From: Aestuariibaculum lutulentum
GTDB taxonomy: Bacteria; Bacteroidota; Bacteroidia; Flavobacteriales; Flavobacteriaceae
Length of the DNA: 64,000 bases
Direction: 5' to 3'
NCBI RefSeq assembly: GCF_032926325.1
Contig: NZ_CP136709.1
Location: 347,501 to 411,500 of the forward strand
The translations under genes were made by a program, and so were the position numbers. Positions within the stretch are counted from its first letter, which is position 1. Each line of letters opens with the position of its first letter. Shown here one piece after another: positions 1 through 8,586 of this stretch. The notes beneath the pieces are model-generated. The model searched no databases. It had not been told where the DNA came from and saw only the letters and a list, made by a program, of their open reading frames with translations.

Positions 1-790
1 TCAAAAAAACAGCTTCCTCACTATTAAAAGATTTTCCAAATCTTAAGAAATTAGATCTTTGAAGTCTTAATCTAAAATTATTTTGATTGAAAATTTTTGA
101 AGGAAAAATATACTTTTCAGAGACCCAAGAACTTAAAAAATTATTTACGAACCTCAAAAAATTAATTTGACTTCCTTTAATGCTCCTATTTTCATCCTTA
201 CTTATTTCAAAATTAAAACTTTCACATTCAAAAAAGTCTTCTAGTAAATCTTTAAAAACTAACTTATCATATTTAAGTAATTCATAAGGAATTACTCTGA
301 CATTCTCTGGTCCAAATTGTCTACAATAATTCTTATAAGTTTCATAAAAATTATATGCATTTACATCTATCCTACTTTGTCCAAAATTAGGATTATTAAC
401 AACTTTTTTTAGTCTTAAGGTTCCTCCTAAATGCAAATACTGTAAATATATAGATTTTATCAAATCATCTTGTCTGCGAATTGTAATCAATACTTTTACA
501 TCTTCGTTTAGAGCTTTCTTAAGACGTAAAGGCATTTCATCCATAATTATAGCTCCTTGCAAAGATGGCCCCGTAATTTCCTCAAATGAAATAAAGTATG
601 CTCGCCCTTTTAAATACCTTGTAATCTTCTCATAATCTATACTTCTTTCTATCTTCCACAACATATCAAACATTCCAGATTCTACAAATTCCTTATGCCC
701 TATAAATTTGTGGTATCTCAATTGGGTATAAATATGTTTCTGCAAAAAAGTAGAAGCTGTTTTAGGGTAACCTATATGGATCTTATTCAT
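1..790 (-). CDS. Sulfotransferase family protein (3' end outside window)
   Basis: The reading frame is open from an ATG at 790 to the window edge, 263 codons, and its end lies outside. The N-terminus reads MNKIHIGYPKTASTFLQK, a good match to the 5'-phosphosulfate-binding loop of PAPS-dependent sulfotransferases (GxPKTxTTxL type, residues 7-17). A second block near residues 101-120 (ITIRRQDDLIKSIY) fits the 3'-phosphate-binding region with its conserved Arg and Ser. Such enzymes move sulfate from PAPS to a hydroxyl or amine, here probably on a sugar. The start overlaps the end of the Wzt-like gene by 8 bases, so the two are likely co-translated. cysC and cysQ in the same locus would supply PAPS and remove PAP. 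The acceptor cannot be read from the sequence. Confidence 0.8.
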   Translation of the reverse strand, partial: MNKIHIGYPKTASTFLQKHIYTQLRYHKFIGHKEFVESGMFDMLWKIERSIDYEKITRYLKGRAYFISFEEITGPSLQGAIIMDEMPLRLKKALNEDVKVLITIRRQDDLIKSIYLQYLHLGGTLRLKKVVNNPNFGQSRIDVNAYNFYETYKNYCRQFGPENVRVIPYELLKYDKLVFKDLLEDFFECESFNFEISKDENRSIKGSQINFLRFVNNFLSSWVSEKYIFPSKIFNQNNFRLRLQRSNFLRFGKSFNSEEAVFL

Positions 791-2045
791 TCGTTTTTAA
801 AATTTCCCAATTACCTAAAAACTGAACAGGTGAAGATCCTGTTGGTACTCCTACAATACTAATAGACATAATATTCGTATTAAATAAATATATTTCTCCT
901 CTAGAATTATCACTTCTAACTTCCGTAATAGCTATACCAATAGTATAAGTACCTTGCCCTAATATGAAATTTTCTATTTTGCTTTTTATAGAGACTTGCC
1001 CTTTATCTTCAAAAATACTCTTTGAAAACAAAGAAAATAAATTAGCGACCTGTTTCGCATCTTTATCAATAAAGGAATAGTTAACCCAATACTTGCTCAC
1101 TTTATCATCTATATCTAAGTTAATTTCAAAACTATACGCTTCATTATGTATTAATTCAACAAAACCATTAGTGTTTACAGTCTCTTTGCTTTCATTATTC
1201 AATATTTTGATACTTTTTAACTTAACCAAACCATTACCTCCAACAATTTTATCGGTATTTTGAAAAGATTGATAATACCGCTGGATTCCCTCTGAGACCT
1301 CATCACCTCCTACAAGCTCTTTTCCATGGTCCATTAACAATATTTTATTAGCTATCCTTGCTACCTGTGGCATGGCATGAGACACAAAAATAACTGCTGT
1401 ATTTTGCAACAACTCACCTATTCTGGTTAAACATTTCATTCTAAATCCTACATCTCCTACAGCCAAAACCTCATCAATAATAAGTACATCTGGTTCCATT
1501 TGAGCTGCCACCGCAAAGCCCAGGCGTACCTTCATACCTGAACTATAATTTTGTACTGGCATATCAATAAACTCACGTACCTCGGCAAAGTCTATTATAT
1601 CCTCTACTTTAGCATCTATGTCTTGTTTGCTAAACCCGAGTATAGCGCCATTATTGTAAATGTTCTCACGCCCCGTTAATATCGGGTTAAAACCAGCTCC
1701 TAATTCAATCAAAGCACCAACCCGCCCTTTAATTGTAACCGTTCCAACATCGGGGTTAATTAACCCGTTTAATATTTTAAGCAAGGTACTTTTACCCGCC
1801 CCGTTATGCCCTATAAGTCCCAGACACTCGCCGCGGCGCAGCTCAAAACTCACATGGTTTACTGCCCAAAACTCATCCTTACGCAAGCTTTTATCCTGTG
1901 CTTTCCTGCTAATACCGTAAAACACATCCTGCACGCCGTAAAGCAGACTACGTTTTAAGCTTTTGGCAAACTTTTTCGACACGCCCTCTACACGCACCAG
2001 CACATCGTTGTTATTTGTTTCTATATGTTCGCTTTTTATATTCAT
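783..2045 (-). CDS. Wzt-like ABC transporter ATP-binding protein for polysaccharide export
   Basis: A 420-residue ATPase of the polysaccharide/O-antigen export ABC family. The Walker A loop GHNGAGKST is at residues 79-87, the signature YSSGMKVRLGF at 167-177, the Walker B/D-loop IIDEVLAVGD near 189-198 and the switch His at 223. The remaining 150 or so residues (about 265-420) form the extra C-terminal domain seen in Wzt proteins, which in studied systems recognises the modified end of the glycan. It partners the permease encoded just upstream at 2212-3048 and drives export of a lipid-linked glycan across the inner membrane. The gene ends inside the start of the sulfotransferase gene. The gap to the permease is 166 bases and holds a repeat copy. 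Confidence 0.9.
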   Translation of the reverse strand: MNIKSEHIETNNNDVLVRVEGVSKKFAKSLKRSLLYGVQDVFYGISRKAQDKSLRKDEFWAVNHVSFELRRGECLGLIGHNGAGKSTLLKILNGLINPDVGTVTIKGRVGALIELGAGFNPILTGRENIYNNGAILGFSKQDIDAKVEDIIDFAEVREFIDMPVQNYSSGMKVRLGFAVAAQMEPDVLIIDEVLAVGDVGFRMKCLTRIGELLQNTAVIFVSHAMPQVARIANKILLMDHGKELVGGDEVSEGIQRYYQSFQNTDKIVGGNGLVKLKSIKILNNESKETVNTNGFVELIHNEAYSFEINLDIDDKVSKYWVNYSFIDKDAKQVANLFSLFSKSIFEDKGQVSIKSKIENFILGQGTYTIGIAITEVRSDNSRGEIYLFNTNIMSISIVGVPTGSSPVQFLGNWEILKTNE

Positions 2046-2137
2046 TTTTTTATAAATCGTGAAACGTAAAGCATGAATGGTATGTAGCCAATCGATGACT
2101 TAACTTTTCATAATTTGTAAATCGTCTCACATCTCAC

Positions 2138-2191
2138 TGTCATCCTGAACTCTGCCTGTACTGAGCCCAGCCGAAGTATCGAAGGGTCACG
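2138..2191. repeat. Degenerate intergenic palindromic repeat (copy between wzm- and wzt-like genes)
   Basis: This stretch has the core shared by many gaps in the first 15 kb: TGTCATCCTGA at one end, then CTGAGC...GCCGAAG and TCGAAGGGTCAC at the other. It lies wholly between the two ABC genes and encodes nothing credible. It resembles the short palindromic repeats scattered between genes in many Bacteroidota genomes; that comparison is from general knowledge. Confidence 0.6.
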
Positions 2192-2211
2192 TCTCCCCTT
2201 ACACATCCACA

Positions 2212-3048
2212 CTACCCCATACGTTCCGTTATTATAGGTATCGACACCCGATAAATAATCATGGCTATAACTACTAAAAATAAAGTCACACCTGTTAAGC
2301 TAATCCAAAACAAAGGATAGGCTATACTAAACCCCGTTAAGCCATGCCGTAAATCCATCATAAAATAACTTAAAGGATTATAGTACATAACCCGACTTAT
2401 AAGTCCGGTTTCAGGCACCGCGTACAATACTGGGGTAACATACATCAATAAACGCATAACAATAGGGACAAACCGACTAATGTCGCTATACAAAACACCT
2501 AAAGGCACCAAAATAACCCCTACACTTATAAAAAATAACATGATAATAATAAGTAAGGGTATAAATAACAAGATAGACATACTTAAGGTCACCTTAAAAT
2601 ACAGCATAAAAAAGCCGATCAACAGAAACTTAAACAACAAATTAAAACTGAGTTTTAAAAAGCCTAAGCTTATTAATGCTTCCTTATCAAAATTTATCTT
2701 ACTAATAAGTCCCTTATTACCGTTTACCGCACTTGTTGGCATATTTAAACAGTCACTAAAAACAGTCCATAAAGTCGTTCCTATAAATACAAATAAAGGA
2801 TAAGGTACTTCGGTAGCACTTAATTTAATCGTACCGGTACCTTGTAAAACAATCCAGACTAACGCACTCATAACCGCAGGAAATAAGGCCCAGAAAAACC
2901 CCAGTACCGATTGTCGGTACTGTGAAGTAATATCTCGCTTCGCCAATTGTTTAGCCAAATAAAAAGACTTTTTATAGCCCCTGATACTGGCGCTTAAAAT
3001 TTGACTTAAGCTGTAGGTGTTGGTACTAGAATAAACTCGGGTTTCCAA
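2212..3048 (-). CDS. Wzm-like ABC transporter permease for polysaccharide export
   Basis: A 278-residue ABC-2 type membrane protein. The N-terminal part carries the family pattern RDITSQYRQSVLGFFWALFP just before the first membrane segment, followed by about six hydrophobic segments. With the Wzt-like ATPase it forms the inner-membrane exporter of a capsule or O-antigen glycan. The frame begins with TTG at 3048. No in-frame ATG lies upstream, because a stop occurs four codons before it, and the first internal Met is too far in, so TTG is the best start. It follows a GT2 gene after a 135-base gap. The assignment to polysaccharide rather than drug or teichoic acid export rests on the locus. Confidence 0.87.
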   Translation of the reverse strand: METRVYSSTNTYSLSQILSASIRGYKKSFYLAKQLAKRDITSQYRQSVLGFFWALFPAVMSALVWIVLQGTGTIKLSATEVPYPLFVFIGTTLWTVFSDCLNMPTSAVNGNKGLISKINFDKEALISLGFLKLSFNLLFKFLLIGFFMLYFKVTLSMSILLFIPLLIIIMLFFISVGVILVPLGVLYSDISRFVPIVMRLLMYVTPVLYAVPETGLISRVMYYNPLSYFMMDLRHGLTGFSIAYPLFWISLTGVTLFLVVIAMIIYRVSIPIITERMG

Positions 3049-3183
3049 TCTTAATATTTAATTTTGTTTAAAAATAATATTTCTTTTCCAATGTCTTAAA
3101 TAAAACCTGTCATGAGTTCACCTTCTTTTGTAAGGGATTCACTCAAATAAAAATTAATCAATCACAACTCAAGTCAACTAAAA

Positions 3184-4092
3184 CTACTTGAAATCATGCT
3201 TTAAGGCACTAAAATATTTTCTTACAGAAATACGATGCTTACAATAATATAAATTCTTAAAAAAGGTGAGCAATGCTGCCTTGTACATCTTATGAGATAA
3301 CTCAACCCGAACCTTAGCTATAGAATTGGCGTTTATACATTTTTTCACTTGTAAAGGATAACTTTTATAACCTAAATAATCCTTAATAATAAATATCTGC
3401 TTAAGTCGCCCATTATGCTTAGCTATGGGTTTGAGTGAATTCATAACCCCACTGGACAATACCCTATACACCGAATATACCGTTTTACTTTTATAGGCTT
3501 TTAACCCTGAGTGATTAAGTACTAAAACATACAAAAACCAATCGCCCAGAGTAACATCTTCAAAAACCCTTGGCCAATGCGTAATACAATTTCTAAACAA
3601 AACTGTACAGGTAACCAAATGGTTTCTACCGTAGAAATCTTCAAGAACATAAGATTTATCAGCAGCTTCTTCTCCTATAAACCTAAGGTCATGGCTCGGT
3701 TTGGCAAATTCAATTTTAGCGATCCCACTATGTATGGCATAATTCGGATGAGTTTCCATAAAATCAACTTGCTTTTGCAGTTTTAATGGGTCAATCCAGA
3801 AATCATCACCATCACATAAAGCAATATATTTACCCTTACATTGTTTCAACGCAAACTTAAAGTTGGTCATCATGCCCAAATTAGTAACATGATTAAAATA
3901 GTTTACACAAGCTTTTTGCTTATATTCTTTTAAAAATGATGTTATAATCTCATGAGTACCATCAGTAGAACAGTCATTAGATAATATAATCTCGAACTTG
4001 AAATCACATACCTGTTCAAAAACACTTTTTAAAGTCTGAACAATATAATTTTCATGATTATAAGTAAGTATACATACCGAAACAGTCACCAT
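3184..4092 (-). CDS. Glycosyltransferase family 2 protein
   Basis: A 302-residue GT-A fold enzyme. The N-terminus has the family 2 start (VSVCILTYNHENYI, residues 4-17), then SNDCSTDGT (38-46) and the metal/nucleotide-sugar motif CDGDDFW (93-99). No signal peptide or C-terminal membrane segment is evident, so it should act at the cytoplasmic face of the inner membrane on a lipid-linked glycan. It starts 2 bases after the acyltransferase gene ends, so it is in the same transcript as the DegT and NeuD genes. It is the only glycosyltransferase in this part of the locus, so others needed for the repeat unit must lie outside the window. Donor and acceptor sugars cannot be told. Confidence 0.88.
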   Translation of the reverse strand: MVTVSVCILTYNHENYIVQTLKSVFEQVCDFKFEIILSNDCSTDGTHEIITSFLKEYKQKACVNYFNHVTNLGMMTNFKFALKQCKGKYIALCDGDDFWIDPLKLQKQVDFMETHPNYAIHSGIAKIEFAKPSHDLRFIGEEAADKSYVLEDFYGRNHLVTCTVLFRNCITHWPRVFEDVTLGDWFLYVLVLNHSGLKAYKSKTVYSVYRVLSSGVMNSLKPIAKHNGRLKQIFIIKDYLGYKSYPLQVKKCINANSIAKVRVELSHKMYKAALLTFFKNLYYCKHRISVRKYFSALKHDFK

Positions 4093-4094
4093 GT

Positions 4095-4736
4095 TTAGTC
4101 TTTAGAAATTATGCGCCCTGGAACGCCTACAACAGTACAATTGTCCGGTACATTTTTAGTAATAACACTTCCCGCTCCAATCACAACATTCATGCCTACA
4201 TGTATTCCAGGTAATAAAATAGCATTAGTACCTATAATCGAACCTTTACCAACACAACATCGACCTGAAATATTTACATTAGGAGACACTTCTACAAAAT
4301 CACCAATGGTACTATCATGACCTATAGTGGTATTTAAATTTATCAAACATCCCTTACCTATACTAATGCTATTAGTAATAATACTACCAGACATTACTGA
4401 AGTCCCCTCGCCAATCTCCACATCAAAGCTACCAATATCTGTATGTTTAGAAAACACCGATACAGGTTGGCATTCACGCTCAATAAATACATTAAATAAT
4501 TTTTCTCTAAACTTTGGATTCCCAAGTCCAAGAACAAATGATATATCTGCAGTTTGCTTTTTATACTGCTCCAATGCTTCGAAAGATTTTAAAATTTGAA
4601 ACCTGTCATAAACTTTATCTGGCAAATCGGAACTAACATTATCAAAAAAAACAATATGTTCATCTGTAATTCCCATATCTACCGATACTATTTGCAAAAT
4701 CTCTTTAGCAAATCCTTTAGCCCCTACTATAATCAT
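4095..4736 (-). CDS. NeuD/PglD-type sugar O- or N-acyltransferase
   Basis: A 213-residue protein with two parts: a short Rossmann-like N-terminal domain beginning MIIVGAKGFAKEIL (the NeuD/PglD start), and a left-handed beta-helix from about residue 95 made of hexapeptide repeats such as IGKGCL, IGDFVE, VGKGSI and IGAGSV. Members acetylate sialic acid or amino-sugar nucleotides using acetyl-CoA. The ATG overlaps the end of the aminotransferase gene by four bases (4733-4736), which points to translational coupling. Pairing with a DegT aminotransferase is the usual layout for making an N-acetylated amino sugar (as PglE/PglD do). That specific reaction is inferred from context. Confidence 0.87.
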   Translation of the reverse strand: MIIVGAKGFAKEILQIVSVDMGITDEHIVFFDNVSSDLPDKVYDRFQILKSFEALEQYKKQTADISFVLGLGNPKFREKLFNVFIERECQPVSVFSKHTDIGSFDVEIGEGTSVMSGSIITNSISIGKGCLINLNTTIGHDSTIGDFVEVSPNVNISGRCCVGKGSIIGTNAILLPGIHVGMNVVIGAGSVITKNVPDNCTVVGVPGRIISKD

Positions 4737-5806
4737 AGTGTAATAGATTGAATAGTTGTTATTATTTTAGTTAATATAGCTTCATCCAACTCTGGATAAA
4801 GCGGTAAACACAGTACCCGTTTAGATATAGAATTTGCAATTGGCATACTTACCGAGTTTATATAAGGTAATAGATTTAATGACGGATAAAAATAACGCCT
4901 TGGATAAATATTTATGGCTTCTAAAGCTTTTTTTACCTCTAACAATGCATGCTCAGAATTGAAAATTACAGGGTAATAACTGTAATTCCATGCTGTCTCG
5001 GGTCGTAATTTAAGCAAGTCTAAATCACAACCTTTTAAAGCTGCATTATATATGGAAGCCACCTTATGACGTATTTCCATAATATTGGAAACATAAGGCA
5101 ATACTGCTAAGCCCATAGCGGCCTGTAACTCACTCATCTTAGCATTAATACCTAAGCCCTGAAAAGCTTCCTGTCCTTGATGACCAAAGTTATGATGATA
5201 AAACATCCTATCATAATATTCAGGTTTACAAAATAAAGCACCACCCTCACCGGTATGAAATAATTTGGTAGCATGAAAACTACAGGTACTCACATCGCCA
5301 TAATTAAAAATAGACTGGCCCTTGTATTTAACATTAAAGCAATGGGCGGCATCATAAATAACTTTTAAACCATGCTTATCGGCTATTGCTTGAATAACAT
5401 CAACCGCACAAGGATTACCAAACACATGAGTCGCTAAAATTGCAGATGTTTTAGATGTTATGGCAGCTTCTATTTTGCTTTCGTCAATGGTCAAATACTC
5501 GGGATGAATATCTACATAAACCGGAACACACCCTTCCCAAACAATACTACTGGTGGTAGCTACATAACTAAATGGCGTTGTAATAATTTCACCTGTTAAC
5601 CCTAAAGCCTTTATAGCTATTTGCAATGGCAACGTACCATTAGTCATATTAATTATATGAAAGCTGTCTAGAAAAGATTTTAATTTCATTTCCAGCTCCT
5701 GTACTAAAACACCACGATTTGTCATCCACCCTCTTTCCCAGGCTCTCTCCAAAATAGCCTGATATTCTTTTTGAGGTGGTAAAAAGGTCTTGGTAACATT
5801 GATCAT
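4733..5806 (-). CDS. DegT/DnrJ/EryC1/StrS family PLP-dependent sugar aminotransferase
   Basis: A 357-residue fold-type I aminotransferase of the sugar-nucleotide group. The lysine that binds PLP is in SFHATKLFHTGEGG (about residue 181), and the preceding YDAAHCFN and THVFGNP motifs are typical. It would transfer an amino group, normally from glutamate, to a keto-sugar nucleotide. The frame can be extended three codons to a TTG at 5815, but the ATG at 5806 gives MINVTKTFLPP, the common start for this family, so it was preferred. The next gene, a NeuD-type acyltransferase, overlaps it. Upstream lies a 760-base repeat-rich gap, so this may be the first gene of its transcript. Confidence 0.88.
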   Translation of the reverse strand: MINVTKTFLPPQKEYQAILERAWERGWMTNRGVLVQELEMKLKSFLDSFHIINMTNGTLPLQIAIKALGLTGEIITTPFSYVATTSSIVWEGCVPVYVDIHPEYLTIDESKIEAAITSKTSAILATHVFGNPCAVDVIQAIADKHGLKVIYDAAHCFNVKYKGQSIFNYGDVSTCSFHATKLFHTGEGGALFCKPEYYDRMFYHHNFGHQGQEAFQGLGINAKMSELQAAMGLAVLPYVSNIMEIRHKVASIYNAALKGCDLDLLKLRPETAWNYSYYPVIFNSEHALLEVKKALEAINIYPRRYFYPSLNLLPYINSVSMPIANSISKRVLCLPLYPELDEAILTKIITTIQSITL

Positions 5807-6566
5807 AAAATACAATTAAAATGAGGGCATACAATAATAAATAGCACAAAATACTAAAATGACTCACCTAAAGAAGTAAATATAATCACGTGAACCCATG
5901 TAAAAAAATCATTCATTAACTAATTCGATAAAATACGGGGTTTATTGGTGAAAGCGTAAGATGCTGTCTACTGTGAGTCGGGAAACGTGACCCTTCGATC
6001 CTTCGGCTTAGCTTAGGACAGGCCGCGCTCAGTATGACAGACGTGAGGTGTTCAATTGCAGTTTGCAGTTGAGGGTTGTTTGTCATCATTTGTGAATCTC
6101 AAACAAATGGATTCCGCATCACGTGCGAAATGACAGTTGAGTGTGAAGTATAAGATGTGGACTGCGTCTCCATTAGAACGCAAACGGTGTCCACTTCTAT
6201 TCATTCACATAGTCAAAGAGACCCTTCGATCCTTCGGCTTAGCTCAGAACAGGCCGTGCTCAGGATGACAGATGCAAAGTGTGAGGCGTGTGGTGTGAGG
6301 CGTAAGACTGGAAACTGTGTTTACTCTTCTTTATGCCAAATACTCAAGGAGATCCTGAAACCACCTTTCGACAAGCTCAGGGTGACAGATATATAAAAAT
6401 TTTCAGACTGAGCTTGTCGAAGTCTTAGCCTGTCATGAATTCAAAACTACAAACATCCTGCATTATGCTTCGATCCTTCGGCTTAGCTCAGGACAGGCTC
6501 AGTTCAGCATGACAAAACAATCGTTTTACTTCTCACAACAGACCACTGATTATTGATGGCAGACAA
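5807..6566. repeat. Repeat-rich non-coding gap between aminotransferase and cysC
   Basis: About 760 bases without a credible gene. At least five degenerate copies of the local palindromic repeat are visible: 5986-6040, 6217-6271, 6364-6388, 6404-6437 and 6467-6516. They share cores such as CCTTCGATCCTTCGGCTTAG, GCTCAG and TGACAG. Two of them form a perfect 14-base inverted pair: TTCGACAAGCTCAG at 6367-6380 and its complement at 6408-6421, 27 bases apart. An open frame at 6157-6396 is only a translation through the repeats. The rest is low-complexity sequence. Confidence 0.7.
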
Positions 6567-7151
6567 CTAAATCCTTCCCTCCAGCACTTCCAAAATCCGT
6601 TTTACCGCTTCTTCAGGAGGAACCTCTACCGTTTTAATCTCTACTGTTGGATTCAGAGGCTCCTCAAAAGGCGCACTAATCCCTGTAAAATTGTTTATTT
6701 CACCGGCTCTCGCTTTTTTATATAAGCCTTTAACATCACGTTGTTCACAAACCTCCAGTGGCGTATTCACAAACACTTCAATATAATAAGACTCCCCTAC
6801 AATGGTTTTTATCATCTCCCGAATACTGTTATATGGCGAAATAAAGGCAGCAATCACCACCATACCAGCATCAATAAACAAGCGCGCCACCTCAGCGGTG
6901 CGGCGCAGATTCTCTTCCCGATCTTCTTTTGCAAACCCTAAATCCTTATTTAAGCCACGACGTAAATTATCACCATCCAGCGTGTAGGTTCGTATCTCCT
7001 GTTTATGCAATTCCTTTTCCAAAAGATTTGCTATCGTCGATTTCCCGGAACCAGATAGGCCTGTAAACCAGATTAAGCAGGGTTTGTGCTTATTTAAGTC
7101 AACACGATTACTTTTGGTGATGCTGTAGTCTTGCTTTTTATTATGCTCCAT
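6567..7151 (-). CDS. cysC: Adenylylsulfate (APS) kinase
   Basis: A 194-residue kinase that phosphorylates APS to PAPS, the sulfate donor. The P-loop GLSGSGKST is at residues 31-39, followed by LDGDNLRRGLNKDLGF, and by the family pattern NTPLEVCEQRDVKGLYKKAR that lines the APS site. Length is normal for a single-domain CysC. The gene starts 7 bases after cysQ ends and both are read together. Flavobacterial CysC is often found with cysD/cysN, which make APS; neither is present here, so APS must be made elsewhere. With the sulfotransferase at 1-790 in the same locus, a role in glycan sulfation is more likely than only cysteine synthesis, though this is inferred. Confidence 0.93.
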   Translation of the reverse strand: MEHNKKQDYSITKSNRVDLNKHKPCLIWFTGLSGSGKSTIANLLEKELHKQEIRTYTLDGDNLRRGLNKDLGFAKEDREENLRRTAEVARLFIDAGMVVIAAFISPYNSIREMIKTIVGESYYIEVFVNTPLEVCEQRDVKGLYKKARAGEINNFTGISAPFEEPLNPTVEIKTVEVPPEEAVKRILEVLEGRI

Positions 7152-7157
7152 AATACA

Positions 7158-7946
7158 TTACTGAACTATAAAATAGGGATTCAACAACTCAGGTTTATTA
7201 TACACCAAAGGCTTGTCATTATCGACCTGGGACACTTCTAACCCCACAGCCAGACACAAAGCATGCCCGGCGGCCGTATCCCATTCCATAGTGGGAGCAA
7301 ATCTAGGATACATATCGGCAACACCTTCAGCCATTAAGCAAAACTTCAGCGAACTTCCTTTAGATAGCAGTTCCACGTCATAACCTTCTTGCTTGAGTTC
7401 CTTAATAAACACATCGGTATCCGGACTCTGATGGGATTTACTGGCCACAACGCGAAGGGTCGATGTTAAATTCCAGTCCGGACTAATCGGCGTAGCATCT
7501 TTTAAACTGGCTTCACTAAAGATATGACCGGGAACGTTACACTTATAGGCCTTTTCAGTTTTAACCTCAGCATAGTACAAGGTCTCTGTAACCGGCACAT
7601 AAATGACCCCCAGCACAGGTTTTCCTTTTTCGATGAGGGCGATATTTACAGTAAACTCGCCATTGCGCTTTACAAACTCCTTGGTACCGTCCAACGGATC
7701 GACCATCCAGCAGGTGGTCCAATCCTTACGCACGGCATAATCGACCTGTTTATTCTCCTCACTAATCACAGGAATAGCGGTTTCTACCAAATAAGAATTA
7801 ATAACGGTATTGGCTTTTTCATCAGCTACCGTTAAAGGGGAATCGTCATCCTTAAGCTGTACCTCAAAATCTCCGGAATAGACCTGCATGATTTCGGCTC
7901 CTGCTGCAACGGCTGCTTCTATGGCTATAAGCAAGTATTTATTCAT
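7158..7946 (-). CDS. cysQ: 3'(2'),5'-bisphosphate nucleotidase (PAP phosphatase)
   Basis: A 262-residue inositol-monophosphatase-fold enzyme that removes the 3'-phosphate from PAP, the by-product of sulfotransferases. Metal-binding motifs are all visible: SEENK near 62-66, DPLDGTKEF at 83-91 and the C-terminal WDTAAGHAL block. Length fits CysQ (246 in E. coli). It is the first gene of a cysQ-cysC pair. Immediately upstream is one copy of a structured repeat (7961-8102), so its leader probably contains that element. The neighbours upstream are the Wzc/Wza genes after a 640-base gap. Misannotation as inositol monophosphatase is possible, but the pairing with cysC favours CysQ. Confidence 0.92.
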   Translation of the reverse strand: MNKYLLIAIEAAVAAGAEIMQVYSGDFEVQLKDDDSPLTVADEKANTVINSYLVETAIPVISEENKQVDYAVRKDWTTCWMVDPLDGTKEFVKRNGEFTVNIALIEKGKPVLGVIYVPVTETLYYAEVKTEKAYKCNVPGHIFSEASLKDATPISPDWNLTSTLRVVASKSHQSPDTDVFIKELKQEGYDVELLSKGSSLKFCLMAEGVADMYPRFAPTMEWDTAAGHALCLAVGLEVSQVDNDKPLVYNKPELLNPYFIVQ

Positions 7947-7960
7947 AATATTTTAATACT

Positions 7961-8102
7961 TTCATTTTTTCTTGATAAAAAACGAAACAAAAAATCAAGT
8001 GAATTTATAGGTCATTGTGCAGCACCATGAGTTCTCAAAGCTGCATGCTTATCGCCTTGCGATGCACTTTCGCTTTTTCACCCATTATGACTTAAAATTC
8101 AC
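7961..8102. repeat. Structured repeat with two nested inverted repeats, copy 1
   Basis: A 142-base element starting 15 bases upstream of the cysQ start. The first stem is CTTGAT (7971-7976) with ATCAAG (7994-7999). The second, wider inverted repeat is GTGAATTTATAGGTCAT (7999-8015) against the complement of ATGACTTAAAATTCAC (8087-8102). A second copy at 22650-22822 has the same layout with compensating base changes in both stems. The element does not encode a protein. Confidence 0.65.
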
Positions 8103-8586
8103 AACATTTAAACACAATAACAAAAATTCATAATTGCTATGGCTCTATTTCTAATCAGATACCTCGACTGCGCTCGGTATGACGTCACGTATTATTAATT
8201 CTCATTAATATACTAAGCTCCTCCTGTACTGATCCCTGTTAACATATCTAAGGGACACCTCTCAATTATCACAATAGACAACACTCAAAACCCTCTCCTC
8301 ATCTTAAATCAAATCCTATAAAATTGTCATGCTGAGCTTGTCGAAGCATTTTGTAGGATATCTTTGGTGCGCTTAAGTACTGATTAGTCTTCGATTCTTC
8401 GACTGGGCTCAGAACAGACTAAACTCAGACTGACAAAATAATCGTTTCACTTCTCGCCTCTCAAGTCTCACAACAAACTACTTCATCCTGTCATTCCGAA
8501 GATGTCACCTTGAGCTTGTCGAAAGGTTATTTCTGAATCACACTGCCAACAACTTCTCACAACTGTCAACTAAGAACTGGCAACCC
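8103..8586. repeat. Repeat-rich non-coding gap downstream of the wzc-like gene
   Basis: No gene is visible. Four degenerate copies of the local palindromic repeat are present: about 8159-8186, 8325-8347 (TGTCATGCTGAGCTTGTCGA), 8389-8436 and 8488-8528. The remaining sequence is AT-rich and simple. No clear hairpin with a T-run was found at the end of the wzc-like gene, so the repeats may themselves act as 3' end structures. Confidence 0.6.

Noticed and set aside
5807..5815. TTG start for the aminotransferase
   Set aside because: The ATG at 5806 gives the conserved N-terminus, and the added residues are not conserved in the family.
5649..5867. Minus-strand frame of 72 codons around the aminotransferase start
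   Set aside because: It lies in another frame of the DegT gene and has no family or start signal.
6157..6396. Open frame of 79 codons on the plus strand
   Set aside because: Its translation runs through the palindromic repeats and their low-complexity spacer, and it has no recognisable protein features.
2138..8528. Possible CRISPR array
   Set aside because: The repeats are degenerate, in both orientations and irregularly spaced, and no cas gene is present.
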